Shown here: positions 1-8,053 of the stretch, piece after piece | Layout of the letters: the number at the start of each line of letters is the position of its first letter | Numbering within the stretch: position 1 is the first letter of the stretch | Assembly (NCBI GenBank): GCA_023398375.1 | Contig: JAEWSH010000133.1 | Span: 186,001-250,000 of the forward strand | Length of the DNA: 64,000 bases | Source of the DNA: Bacillota bacterium | GTDB lineage: Bacteria > Bacillota > Clostridia > Lachnospirales > Lachnospiraceae | Direction: 5' to 3' | Made by a program: the position numbers and the translations under genes | Notes under the pieces: model-generated | The model's database searches: none | What the model saw: the letters and a program-made list of their open reading frames with translations, nothing else | What the model was told of the DNA's origin: nothing

Positions 1-666
1 GGCGCTACAAGCCAGACGTTCAAAGATACGCTGACATATAAGATCAAGGATATTTCAGAGAATCCTAATATGGCACGTCATATTGGCTCGAACACGCCGG
101 GTGTCAAAATAGGTGAGTGTTATACAGATTATGAGCAAGGCAGTTTTAAACCTACGGAGAACGATACTGATTTTGCAATTTCGGGTGACGGCTTCTTTGC
201 AATAGAATATACAAATAAGAATAATGAGACTTCCACAAAATATACGAGAGCAGGAACTTTTCAGGTCAATCAGCAGGGGTTCGTGGTAACAGAAGATGGT
301 GATTATGTTCTTGGAACCAATAATAAAAGAATAAAGGTAAATCCTAATTTAAGTTTATCGACGGCATCTAACGGAGCTATTTTCCAAAACGGAACACAAG
401 TGGGACAAATTCTGATAACTGATTTTGAAGATTATAATTACTTGGAACATTTTGGAGAGAACCTGTATCAGGCAGTAGATGGCGCCAAGACGAAAGCTTC
501 TACAGCTACTGTAAAAAGCGGTTATCTAGAAAACTCAAATGTGGAAGTAGTAAAAGAAATGGTTGATATGATAGCAGTCACGAGGGCATATGAATCAAAT
601 CAAAAAGTAATTCAGACGCATGACAGCGCATTAGAAATTGCGGCTAATCAGCTTGGAAAATTATAG
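1..666 (+). CDS. Flagellar hook-basal body protein, FlgF/FlgG family (5' end outside window)
   Basis: The reading frame is open from base 1, so the N-terminal rod signature lies outside the window. What remains has the SGDGFFAI strand typical of FlgF/FlgG rod proteins and the C-terminal Flg_bbr_C region (SNVEVVKEMVDMI, then RAYESNQKVIQ). The product should be a proximal or distal rod subunit, exported by the flagellar type III apparatus. It sits 13 bases before flgG in the same operon, so FlgF is the likelier role, but FlgF and FlgG paralogues cannot be separated with certainty on this fragment. Confidence 0.85.
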   Translation, partial: GATSQTFKDTLTYKIKDISENPNMARHIGSNTPGVKIGECYTDYEQGSFKPTENDTDFAISGDGFFAIEYTNKNNETSTKYTRAGTFQVNQQGFVVTEDGDYVLGTNNKRIKVNPNLSLSTASNGAIFQNGTQVGQILITDFEDYNYLEHFGENLYQAVDGAKTKASTATVKSGYLENSNVEVVKEMVDMIAVTRAYESNQKVIQTHDSALEIAANQLGKL

Positions 667-679
667 GGGGTAGATAATT

Positions 680-1498
680 ATGGTAAGATCATTATGGACC
701 GCGGCATCAGGAATGATTGCACAACAGACTAATGTAGATGTCATTTCTAATAACTTGGCCAACGTTAATACAACAGGTTTTAAGACAGATGCAGCTGAGT
801 TTAAAACATTGCTTTATCAAACACTGCAGACGTCAACAACTTCTGCAAATGGAACAGCAAAGCCAACATCTGCCCAGGTTGGACTTGGGGTACGTAATTC
901 GGCCATCACATCCATGTTTAAACAGGGAAGTCTGACGGCAACTTCCAATACAACTGGGTTTGCGATTCAGGGCGACGGTTTTTTCGCGGTAACAGGGGAA
1001 GATGGCAATCGTTATTATACAAGGAATGGTAATTTTATTCTTTCAACTGCAAATAATGGTGGATTAGCGTTGTCTACCACGGATGGACTCCCAGTTTTGA
1101 GTTCGACGGGAAAACAGATTACATTTAATAAAAATATAGTGGCCAGCAAAATTACAACTTCTTCAGATGGCACTTTCTATTATCCGGATAATAATAATGT
1201 GCCGCAATCACTTGGGATTAAATTAGGTATTTACCAATTCTCTAATCCCTCCGGATTGGAGAAAAATGACAGCAGTTTATATGCGGCTACCGGGGCGAGC
1301 GGTACAGTGTTGAATGAAGCTACCAATAATAATGTGAAAAAGAGTAAACTCGTACAAGGATATTTGGAAGCATCCAATGTACAGGTCGTTGATGAAATGG
1401 TCAATTTAATTGTTGCACAACGTGCCTATGAAATGAACTCAAAAACAATTCAGGCATCAGATGATATGATGCAGCAGGCAAATCAATTGAAGAGGTAA
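680..1498 (+). CDS. flgG: Flagellar basal-body rod protein FlgG
   Basis: This is a full-length 272-residue distal rod protein. The N-terminus carries the rod signature (SLWTAASGMIAQQ, then VISNNLANVNTTGFK), the middle has AIQGDGFFAV, and the C-terminus has the Flg_bbr_C motif (EASNVQVVDEMVNLI, AQRAYEMNSKTIQ). Length and domain order match FlgG of Firmicutes. The ATG follows a GGGGGTAG ribosome binding site. It lies between the FlgF-like gene and the rod-binding gene, the usual order. FlgG forms the distal rod outside the membrane. Confidence 0.93.
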   Translation: MVRSLWTAASGMIAQQTNVDVISNNLANVNTTGFKTDAAEFKTLLYQTLQTSTTSANGTAKPTSAQVGLGVRNSAITSMFKQGSLTATSNTTGFAIQGDGFFAVTGEDGNRYYTRNGNFILSTANNGGLALSTTDGLPVLSSTGKQITFNKNIVASKITTSSDGTFYYPDNNNVPQSLGIKLGIYQFSNPSGLEKNDSSLYAATGASGTVLNEATNNNVKKSKLVQGYLEASNVQVVDEMVNLIVAQRAYEMNSKTIQASDDMMQQANQLKR

Positions 1499-1504
1499 TG
1501 ACGT

Positions 1505-1858
1505 ATGGATATTAGTAATTTGAATTCTAAGTATGCAGATTATCTATCCACAACTACTGCAACAACTGAATCGGCTAAAAAATTAGATTCTATGCTTGCT
1601 GCAGATCAATCGGATGCATCAGATAAACAACTGATGGATGTCTGTAAACAATTTGAATCCTATTTTTTAGAGCAGATCTTTAAAGAAATGAAAAAAACAA
1701 TTCCGGAAGAAGAGTATTCTTCTACTAGTGTATCGACCAGATTAGATTATTTTGAAGATCAGGCAATTCAGACATTGGCGGCACAATCAACAGATAAAAA
1801 TAGTCTTGGTCTGGCGCAAACGCTGTTCGATCAAATGAAGCGTAATTATGATATATAA
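1505..1858 (+). CDS. Rod-binding protein, FlgJ N-terminal domain type
   Basis: This 117-residue protein resembles the rod-binding domain of FlgJ without the muramidase domain found in Gammaproteobacteria. The diagnostic stretch is DVCKQFESYFLEQIFKEMKK, followed by a C-terminal LAQTLFDQMKRNYDI. It should help rod assembly as a capping or scaffolding protein. It starts 6 bases after flgG, so it is co-transcribed, and a terminator follows, making it the last gene of this flagellar operon. Single-domain forms are normal in Firmicutes. Confidence 0.82.
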   Translation: MDISNLNSKYADYLSTTTATTESAKKLDSMLAADQSDASDKQLMDVCKQFESYFLEQIFKEMKKTIPEEEYSSTSVSTRLDYFEDQAIQTLAAQSTDKNSLGLAQTLFDQMKRNYDI

Positions 1859-1882
1859 GTATAAATGGATATAGAACTATGG

Positions 1883-1914
1883 AAAGGGCTGCTTCTGATA
1901 GGCAGTCTTTTTGT
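1883..1914 (+). terminator. Rho-independent terminator of the flagellar operon
   Basis: The arms AAGGGCTGC and GCAGTCTTT pair over nine positions, two of them G-U, around the loop TTCTGATAG. The run TTTTTGT follows. It lies 25 bases after the rod-binding gene. Confidence 0.75.
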
Positions 1915-1920
1915 ATTTAT

Positions 1921-2001
1921 GCAAGCGACGAGCCAAATACAAGCTGGCTTGCATTTGGTGACTGCCGCGATAACTTGAGAAACTCGCAAAGCGTGTTCCT
2001 C
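1921..2001 (+). repeat. Dispersed intergenic repeat, copy 1 (two hairpins)
   Basis: The first hairpin is a near-perfect palindrome at 1933-1958 (CCAAATACAAGC / GCTTGCATTTGG). It is followed by GCATTTGGTGACTG and CCGCGATAA, then a second hairpin at 1977-2001 (GAGAAAC, loop with CGCAAAGCG, GTTCCTC). The CCGCGATAA...AAACTCGCAAAGCGTGTT core recurs at 19641-19676, and an inverted relative lies at 58563-58604. There is no coding potential. It falls between the flagellar terminator and recD2. Confidence 0.65.
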
Positions 2002-2035
2002 ATAGTTTCTGTGAATTGAATGTTAGGAGAGTTAC

Positions 2036-4300
2036 GTGGAAACGATTAAAGGATATATAGAACATATCATATACCGGAATGGAGATAACGGATATACTGT
2101 ATTTAACATGGTGAGTGATGGCGAAGAGATTACCTGTGTGGGAATATTAAAGTCTGCGGACCCGGGGGAAACGATTAAGGCTTTTGGAGACTTTACAGAG
2201 CATGCTATATATGGCAGCCAGTTTAAAATAAAATCGTATGAAATGATTTCTCCAGAAGACGTGGTTAGTATGGAACGTTATTTGGGTTCCGGTGCCATTA
2301 AAGGAGTAGGAGCGGCACTTGCGGCAAGAATCGTGAAAAAATTTGGGCAGGATACATTTCGTATTGTAGAAGAAGAACCTGAAAGACTTGTAGAGATCAA
2401 GGGAATTAGTGAGCGTAAAGCACGTGAGATAGCATTACAGATGGAAGAAAAAAAAGATATGCGGGAAGCTATGATTTTTTTGCAAAAATATGGAATCTCG
2501 AATACACTTGCAATAAAAATTTTTGATCGGTATGGAATGAAAATGTATGGAATTATGAATGAAAATCCATATGTTCTTGCTGAAGATATAGCAGGGATTG
2601 GCTTTCGTATTGCAGATGAGATCGCAGGCAGGATTGGTATACATACAGATTCAGATTATCGCATTCGCAGCGGTATTTTATATGTATTATTGCAGGCAAC
2701 AGCGGAGGGACATCTCTATCTGCCGGAAAATATTTTACTGGAAAGAGCAGCTCAATTACTTGAGCTGGTTTCGGAGCAAATTAGTCCTCAGTTAGCAAAT
2801 CTGATGATGGATAAAAAAATAGTGATTAAAAAGTCTGACAGTATAATGAAAGTATATGCATCTGTGAATTATTATGCAGAATTGAGCTGTGCTAGAATGA
2901 TACATGACTTAAATGTATCTATGACGGCGGTAAAAGAATTACTTCCGTCAGAAGAGGGCGAAATCATAAAAAAGGTTGAAAGCCTTGAGCAAAGATTAAA
3001 TCTACATTTGGACGGGCTGCAAAAGGAGGCGGTTTTGGAAAGCATTCGGAATGGAATATTTATTTTATCCGGTGGACCGGGAACAGGAAAAACAACCACG
3101 ATAAATATGATAATTCAGTATTTTGAAGCGGAAGGAATGGATATCTTACTGGCAGCACCCACTGGCCGCGCAGCAAAACGAATGACAGAAGCAACAGGAT
3201 TTGAAGCAAAAACGATCCACCGGCTTTTGGAGCTGAATGGAGCCGTGTTGAGCGAGGATAGAAGAAATGCTTCTTTTGAGCGGAATGAGGAGAACCCGAT
3301 AGAGGCAGATATTATTATTATTGATGAGATGTCCATGGTCGATACATTTCTTTTTCAATCGCTGTTAAAAGCGATTTGTGTTGGAACCAGATTAATTATG
3401 GTAGGAGACGTTAACCAGCTGCCATCTGTGGGACCGGGGCAGGTATTGCGCGACCTGATTCATAGTAAAATGATACCTGTTGTTATTTTGAAGAAGATAT
3501 TCAGACAAGCTGGAGAAAGCGATATTGTAGTAAACGCTCATAAGATCAATCAGGGAAGACCAATTTCGTTTGATAATAAGAGCAGAGATTTCTTTTTTTT
3601 GGAAAGGAATGATGCAAATGTCATTTATAAACATATGATTCAATTGATCAGTAATAAACTTCCCAAATATGTGAATGCGGCACCATATGATATTCAAGTC
3701 TTGACACCAATGCGAAAAGGAAGCTTAGGTGTTGAAGTTCTAAATCAGATTTTGCAGCAATATTTGAATCCTGAAGATAAAAAGAAAAAGGAGCATTACA
3801 GTGGAGATGTATTATTCCGAGAAGGTGATAAGGTAATGCAGATAAAAAATAATTATCAGCTGGAGTGGGAGATTGTCAGTAAATATGGGATTCCTATCGA
3901 TAAAGGTGTAGGAGTATTTAATGGGGATATAGGTCTGATAAGAGAAATCAATGATTATGCGCAGAACATTGTGGTGGAGTTTGATGAGCATAAAAGAATT
4001 ACGTATCCGTTTGCGGGTCTAGATGAGTTGGAGCTTGCTTATGCAATAACCATTCACAAATCGCAGGGAAGCGAATATCCGGCAGTTGTCATGCCGATTT
4101 TATCTGGTCCCAGGATGTTATTTAACAGAAATTTGTTGTATACAGGAGTTACCAGAGCAAAAAATTGCGTTACTATTTTGGGGAGCAGTCAGATGGTAGC
4201 AACAATGATTGCAAATGAAAATGAACAAAAGCGGTATACAAGCCTGTGCGACAGAATACAGGAAATGGAGAAAAGTTGTCTTGTTTCGGAGGAACTGTGA
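2036..4300 (+). CDS. recD2: ATP-dependent RecD-like DNA helicase (RecD2)
   Basis: This 754-residue SF1B helicase has the long N-terminal extension of RecD2. An OB-like region comes first, then helix-hairpin-helix repeats (GSGAIKGVGAALAARI near residue 85, later VEIKGISERKAREIA). Walker A GGPGTGKTTT is near residue 346, Walker B IIIIDEMSMVD near 425, and the C-terminal UvrD-like motif includes AITIHKSQGSEYP. It acts in DNA repair or replication-fork processing without RecBC. The start is GTG with TTAGGAGAG six bases upstream. The stop overlaps the GTG start of the ComF-like gene, so translation is probably coupled. Confidence 0.93.
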   Translation: METIKGYIEHIIYRNGDNGYTVFNMVSDGEEITCVGILKSADPGETIKAFGDFTEHAIYGSQFKIKSYEMISPEDVVSMERYLGSGAIKGVGAALAARIVKKFGQDTFRIVEEEPERLVEIKGISERKAREIALQMEEKKDMREAMIFLQKYGISNTLAIKIFDRYGMKMYGIMNENPYVLAEDIAGIGFRIADEIAGRIGIHTDSDYRIRSGILYVLLQATAEGHLYLPENILLERAAQLLELVSEQISPQLANLMMDKKIVIKKSDSIMKVYASVNYYAELSCARMIHDLNVSMTAVKELLPSEEGEIIKKVESLEQRLNLHLDGLQKEAVLESIRNGIFILSGGPGTGKTTTINMIIQYFEAEGMDILLAAPTGRAAKRMTEATGFEAKTIHRLLELNGAVLSEDRRNASFERNEENPIEADIIIIDEMSMVDTFLFQSLLKAICVGTRLIMVGDVNQLPSVGPGQVLRDLIHSKMIPVVILKKIFRQAGESDIVVNAHKINQGRPISFDNKSRDFFFLERNDANVIYKHMIQLISNKLPKYVNAAPYDIQVLTPMRKGSLGVEVLNQILQQYLNPEDKKKKEHYSGDVLFREGDKVMQIKNNYQLEWEIVSKYGIPIDKGVGVFNGDIGLIREINDYAQNIVVEFDEHKRITYPFAGLDELELAYAITIHKSQGSEYPAVVMPILSGPRMLFNRNLLYTGVTRAKNCVTILGSSQMVATMIANENEQKRYTSLCDRIQEMEKSCLVSEEL

Positions 4301-5088
4301 GAAAAAGACAAAAAAAGTTAAAAAATCAAATCAGAAGTTACATAAAAAATATTTATAGATTCTTAAGAAAAAAAGCAGATAAAATATATAGAATTATGTT
4401 AGAGTTGATATTTCCCAGAAGATGTCCTGTATGTGACAAAATAGTGAATCCTTTTGGGGAACAGATATGTCCTTTGTGCAGACATAAGATACGTTATATC
4501 AGAGAACCAAGGTGTAAACAATGTGGAAAGGGATTACAATCAGAGGAAAAGGAATACTGTTATGACTGTACCGCCATAACGCATTCCTATCGGAGAGGCC
4601 TGGCATTGTATGAATACGCTTCCGTCAAATCTTCCATCCACCGTTTTAAATATCAGGGAAGGTGCGAATATGCAGATTTCTATGGAACTGATATTGCTCA
4701 AAAATTGGGCAGCCAAATAAAGAGCTGGAAACCGGATGCATTGGTGCCGGTGCCGATACATGATTCGAAAAGGAATGAACGTGGTTATAATCAGGCAGAA
4801 CTGATCGCAGAAATTCTTGGAAAAGAGTTAGGTATTCCTGTTAATGCAAAGTGTATACAGCGCTGCAAAAAGACAATTCCGCAAAAAGAGTTAGATGATC
4901 AGGCAAGACGAAATAATTTGAAAAGGGCTTTTAAAATCTGCCAAAATGATGTAAAATTAAAATCAATTATAATCATTGATGATATTTATACAACAGGTAG
5001 TACTATTGATGCAATAGCAAAGGCATTTCATAAAACAGGCGAATACGAAATATATTATATTGCACTTTCTATAGGGAAGGGATTTTAA
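4297..5088 (+). CDS. ComF family phosphoribosyltransferase-like protein
   Basis: This ComF/GntX-type protein has an N-terminal zinc ribbon (CPVCDKI, CPLCRHK, CKQCGKG, CYDC) and a C-terminal type I phosphoribosyltransferase fold with the PRPP loop IIIIDDIYTTGSTIDA. The conserved VPVPIHDSKRNERGYNQAELIA is also present. Family members are linked to DNA uptake in competent bacteria, but the enzymatic substrate is unknown. I place the start at GTG 4297, overlapping the recD2 stop and preceded by GGAGG. A more upstream ATG at 4246 lies inside recD2. recD2-comF adjacency is common in clostridia. Confidence 0.85.
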   Translation: MRKRQKKLKNQIRSYIKNIYRFLRKKADKIYRIMLELIFPRRCPVCDKIVNPFGEQICPLCRHKIRYIREPRCKQCGKGLQSEEKEYCYDCTAITHSYRRGLALYEYASVKSSIHRFKYQGRCEYADFYGTDIAQKLGSQIKSWKPDALVPVPIHDSKRNERGYNQAELIAEILGKELGIPVNAKCIQRCKKTIPQKELDDQARRNNLKRAFKICQNDVKLKSIIIIDDIYTTGSTIDAIAKAFHKTGEYEIYYIALSIGKGF

Positions 5089-5094
5089 TACATG

Positions 5095-5195
5095 ATGAAA
5101 GAAAACGTGCATGGCGGCCTTTCTTTCATAAATAGGAGGAACAAGGTTGAATAAATGACATTCAACCCCTTGATTCGTACGCGGCCAAAGGTCGC
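5095..5195 (+). promoter_or_regulatory. Three consecutive hairpins upstream of the YvyF-like gene
   Basis: Three inverted repeats fill the gap: ATGAAAGAAA/TTTCTTTCAT (5095-5129), GGTTGAAT/ATTCAACC (5145-5167) and GCGGCC-AAA-GGTCGC (5181-5195). The last ends exactly 15 bases before the ATG, leaving AGATGGGAGCTAAAG as the ribosome binding site. The same arrangement (GCGGT-tatcg-ACCGC, 15 bases, AGATAGGAGTTAGAT) precedes pseC at 60109-60138. It may be a translational control element. No poly-T follows hairpin 1, so it is a poor terminator. Confidence 0.5.
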
Positions 5196-5210
5196 AGATG
5201 GGAGCTAAAG

Positions 5211-5615
5211 ATGAATGTACGTAATTGTAGAAAATGTGGAAGAATTTTTAACTATGCATTAGGTCCCGTAATTTGTCCGATGTGCAAAGAAAAGGTGGAA
5301 AAAAAGTTTCAGGAAGTTAAAAAATTTGTCCAGGATAATATAAGTGTTGGTATTCCCCAGATATCTAAAGAATGTGATGTGGAAGTACAGCAGATTCAGC
5401 AATGGATCCGAGAGGAGAGACTGGTATTTTCTGAAGACTCACCGATTGGAATAGAATGTGAATCTTGTGGAACCATGATCAAAACAGGGCGTTTCTGTGA
5501 GAAATGTAAGCGGGAAATGGTAAAAGAATTTAGTCCGGCGGAAAAAAAACAAGGACTGTTAAACCCAGAAAGAAAACAATCAGAACGTGCTAAGATGAGA
5601 TATCTAGACTACTAG
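5211..5615 (+). CDS. Flagellar operon protein, TIGR03826/YvyF-like
   Basis: This 134-residue protein resembles the YvyF/TIGR03826 family often found next to comF and flagellar genes in Bacillales and Clostridia. It has an N-terminal zinc knuckle (CRKCGRIF, CPMCKEK), a helical MerR-like middle (ISKECDVEVQQIQQWIREERL) and a second zinc knuckle (CESCGTMI, CEKCKREM). The molecular role is not established, though regulation of flagellar gene expression is plausible. The start ATG follows GGGAGCTAAAG. Confidence 0.72.
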   Translation: MNVRNCRKCGRIFNYALGPVICPMCKEKVEKKFQEVKKFVQDNISVGIPQISKECDVEVQQIQQWIREERLVFSEDSPIGIECESCGTMIKTGRFCEKCKREMVKEFSPAEKKQGLLNPERKQSERAKMRYLDY

Positions 5616-5694
5616 CAGCAGGAAACAACAGGCTATCCGGATTTTACTTCTCATACATTTTATGATATGATAGAAAAGATGGTTAGGAGTATAT

Positions 5695-6090
5695 ATGTTA
5701 AACGAAGATAGAATAATTTTGATGACCAGAATGGCATCTTATGAGGAAAATGAAGGAAAAAAGAACGTTTCCATTGGAAATTATTTCCGTGGAGACTATG
5801 TTGGGTTGCAGGTGATCAAATCTGTAATTTATGCGACAATTGCCTTTATTCTTATTATTGCATTGGCAGTATCTTATGATATTGGCTCATTTATGAAGGA
5901 TATTTATAAACTTGATCTGCTTCGGATTGGTAAAAATATTCTCTTTGCATATTTGATAATGGTATCGGTATATGCAGGTATTTCTTATGTAGTATATTTT
6001 TACCGTTACAATGAGGCTAAGAAAAGTCTGAAGCGCTATTTTAATAATTTAAAAGAGCTTTCCTCATACTATGAGGAAAGCAAGAGATAG
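5695..6090 (+). CDS. Small two-TM membrane protein of unknown function
   Basis: I do not recognise this 131-residue protein. It has a charged N-terminus of about 40 residues, two hydrophobic segments (near residues 43-62 and 81-103) and a basic amphipathic C-terminal helix rich in Lys, Tyr and Glu. The topology would place both ends in the cytoplasm. It is 27 bases upstream of another unrecognised membrane gene, followed by cdaA, ybbR and glmM, so it may be linked to c-di-AMP or envelope functions. A weak TATGAT -10-like sequence lies just upstream near 5665. Confidence 0.6.
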   Translation: MLNEDRIILMTRMASYEENEGKKNVSIGNYFRGDYVGLQVIKSVIYATIAFILIIALAVSYDIGSFMKDIYKLDLLRIGKNILFAYLIMVSVYAGISYVVYFYRYNEAKKSLKRYFNNLKELSSYYEESKR

Positions 6091-6117
6091 TGCAGGACTA
6101 CTGAAAGGATATTTAGA

Positions 6118-7152
6118 ATGACCAATTTACTTGTTTTAAAAGAACATCTTAAGAATTTTTATAGTAAGAATGAGGTTTACATTATTCCGGTGGTTAAGTT
6201 CTTAATTGCATTCATCGCTTTATTGTTTATTAATGGAAAGCTAGGATATATGAGTAAGATAGACAGCATGGTTGTTGTACTGGTTGTTGCATTGATGTGT
6301 TCTTTTTTACCTATGAACATGATAATCGTAGTATCGGCCGGATTTGTACTGTTGCACTTGTATACATTATCGATAGAATCTGCAGCCGTTACGGCAATCT
6401 TATTCTTATTAATGTTTCTGTTATATTTTAGGTTTTCTCCAAAAGATACAATGGTCGTACTAATGACACCGATCTGTTTCTTCTTGCAGATACCATATAT
6501 TATTCCGATTACGATGGGATTGGTAGCAACACCAACATCAGCGGTATCGGTAGGATGTGGTGTTATCGTATACTATCTGTTGACGCATATCAGCGCGGGA
6601 ACTACTACTTTAAATGCGACAGACATAGAAGGAACAACACAGAAATTCCGATACGTCATAGATGGTGTTATTAGTAACAAAACTATGCTGGTTACGGTTC
6701 TGTCGTTTGCAATTACGATCTTAGTGGTATACATGATAAGAAGAAAAAGTATTGATCATGCATGGACTGTTGGGATTATTGCAGGTGCAATAACAAATGT
6801 TATCATACTATTATTGGGAGATTTATTATTTGATACCAAGATTTCAATTATAGGAACTGTAATTGGAACGGTTATATCAGTAGGGATTGCAAAAATAATT
6901 GAATTTTTTTTATTTAATGTGGATTATAGCAGAACAGAGCTGGTTCAGTTTGAAGATGATGAATATTATTATTTTGTAAAAGCCGTACCGAAAATTACGG
7001 TCTCAACACCGGAAAAAAAGGTAAAAAAAATCAATCCAAATCCACAAAGAGCACAAAAAGATGTAAGGGCAGCCGTAACAAGAACAAATGAACATTTACC
7101 TAAGACCGGAAAATCCGGGACAGGAAGACAGACACCAACGATCACAAAATAA
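6118..7152 (+). CDS. Polytopic membrane protein of unknown function upstream of cdaA
   Basis: This 344-residue protein has eight or nine hydrophobic segments over residues 20-275, then a hydrophilic, basic tail with Lys-, Pro- and Thr-rich sequence (VKKINPNPQRAQKDVRAAV...). No catalytic motif is recognised. Repeated Gly/Thr stretches in the membrane part (IGTVIGTVISVGIAKI) suggest packed helices, as in transporters. It lies 22 bases before cdaA and after the 131-residue membrane protein, so the three probably form one operon. A role next to the c-di-AMP cyclase is an inference from position only. Confidence 0.62.
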   Translation: MTNLLVLKEHLKNFYSKNEVYIIPVVKFLIAFIALLFINGKLGYMSKIDSMVVVLVVALMCSFLPMNMIIVVSAGFVLLHLYTLSIESAAVTAILFLLMFLLYFRFSPKDTMVVLMTPICFFLQIPYIIPITMGLVATPTSAVSVGCGVIVYYLLTHISAGTTTLNATDIEGTTQKFRYVIDGVISNKTMLVTVLSFAITILVVYMIRRKSIDHAWTVGIIAGAITNVIILLLGDLLFDTKISIIGTVIGTVISVGIAKIIEFFLFNVDYSRTELVQFEDDEYYYFVKAVPKITVSTPEKKVKKINPNPQRAQKDVRAAVTRTNEHLPKTGKSGTGRQTPTITK

Positions 7153-7174
7153 TTAATGTTAGGATGAAGAACAT

Positions 7175-8053
7175 ATGGAGCAAATTAAGGAGTTCGTTAG
7201 TAAATATATGACTTCTCTTCACATGCCTAGTGTAAGATGGGAAGATATAGCAGAGATTGTTATTATCTCTTTCTTAGTGTACCAAATTATGCTATGGATA
7301 AAAAACACCAGGGCATGGTCGCTGTTAAAGGGCGTATGCGTTATCATGGTGTTTATTTTAATTGCGGCAATATTTAGAATGACTACGATCTTATGGATAG
7401 TGGAAAATGTATTAAGTCTTGCGGTCATGGCAATTATTGTAGTACTGCAGCCGGAACTAAGACGAGCATTGGAATCACTGGGACAGAAGAATATTATAGC
7501 AACAATTTTACCGTTTGATACAAATAAGAATATGTCGGGAAGATTTACTGACAGGACAGTAAATGAAATTGTAAAAGCAAGTTTTGAGATGGGAAAAGTT
7601 AAGACAGGAGCTCTCATTGTAATTGAACAGGAGATACCGTTGGCAGAATATGAACGAACAGGTATCCAGGTAGATGGCATAATTTCCAGTCAATTACTGA
7701 TTAATATTTTCGAACATAATACACCCTTACACGACGGAGCGGTAATTATAAAGGGAGACAGAGTTACTTCTGCTACCTGTTATCTGCCATTATCGGATAA
7801 TATGGAGTTGAGCAAAGAACTGGGGACCAGGCATCGGGCGGGTGTTGGAATATCGGAAACAACAGATTCTCTGACAGTGATCGTCTCTGAAGAAACAGGT
7901 AAAGTAAGCATAGCATACGGCGGTAAATTATATCGTAATATCAATGCGGAAACATTAAAAATAAAATTGACAGAGCTTCAAAATAAAGCGGGAGATGAAA
8001 AAAAGTATAAGTTGTGGAAGGGAAGGTCTAAGAATGAAAAAGAAATTGACTAA
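7175..8053 (+). CDS. cdaA: Diadenylate cyclase CdaA
   Basis: This 292-residue membrane-bound diadenylate cyclase makes c-di-AMP from two ATP. There are three N-terminal membrane helices (residues 25-95), then a DisA_N domain with the catalytic HDGAVII (near residue 186) and LGTRHRAGVGISE (near residue 217). Length and architecture match CdaA/YbbP of Firmicutes. It overlaps ybbR by 20 bases, the conserved cdaA-ybbR-glmM order. YbbR and GlmM are known to modulate CdaA. The upstream sequence AGGATGAAGAACAT serves as ribosome binding site. Confidence 0.95.
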   Translation: MEQIKEFVSKYMTSLHMPSVRWEDIAEIVIISFLVYQIMLWIKNTRAWSLLKGVCVIMVFILIAAIFRMTTILWIVENVLSLAVMAIIVVLQPELRRALESLGQKNIIATILPFDTNKNMSGRFTDRTVNEIVKASFEMGKVKTGALIVIEQEIPLAEYERTGIQVDGIISSQLLINIFEHNTPLHDGAVIIKGDRVTSATCYLPLSDNMELSKELGTRHRAGVGISETTDSLTVIVSEETGKVSIAYGGKLYRNINAETLKIKLTELQNKAGDEKKYKLWKGRSKNEKEID

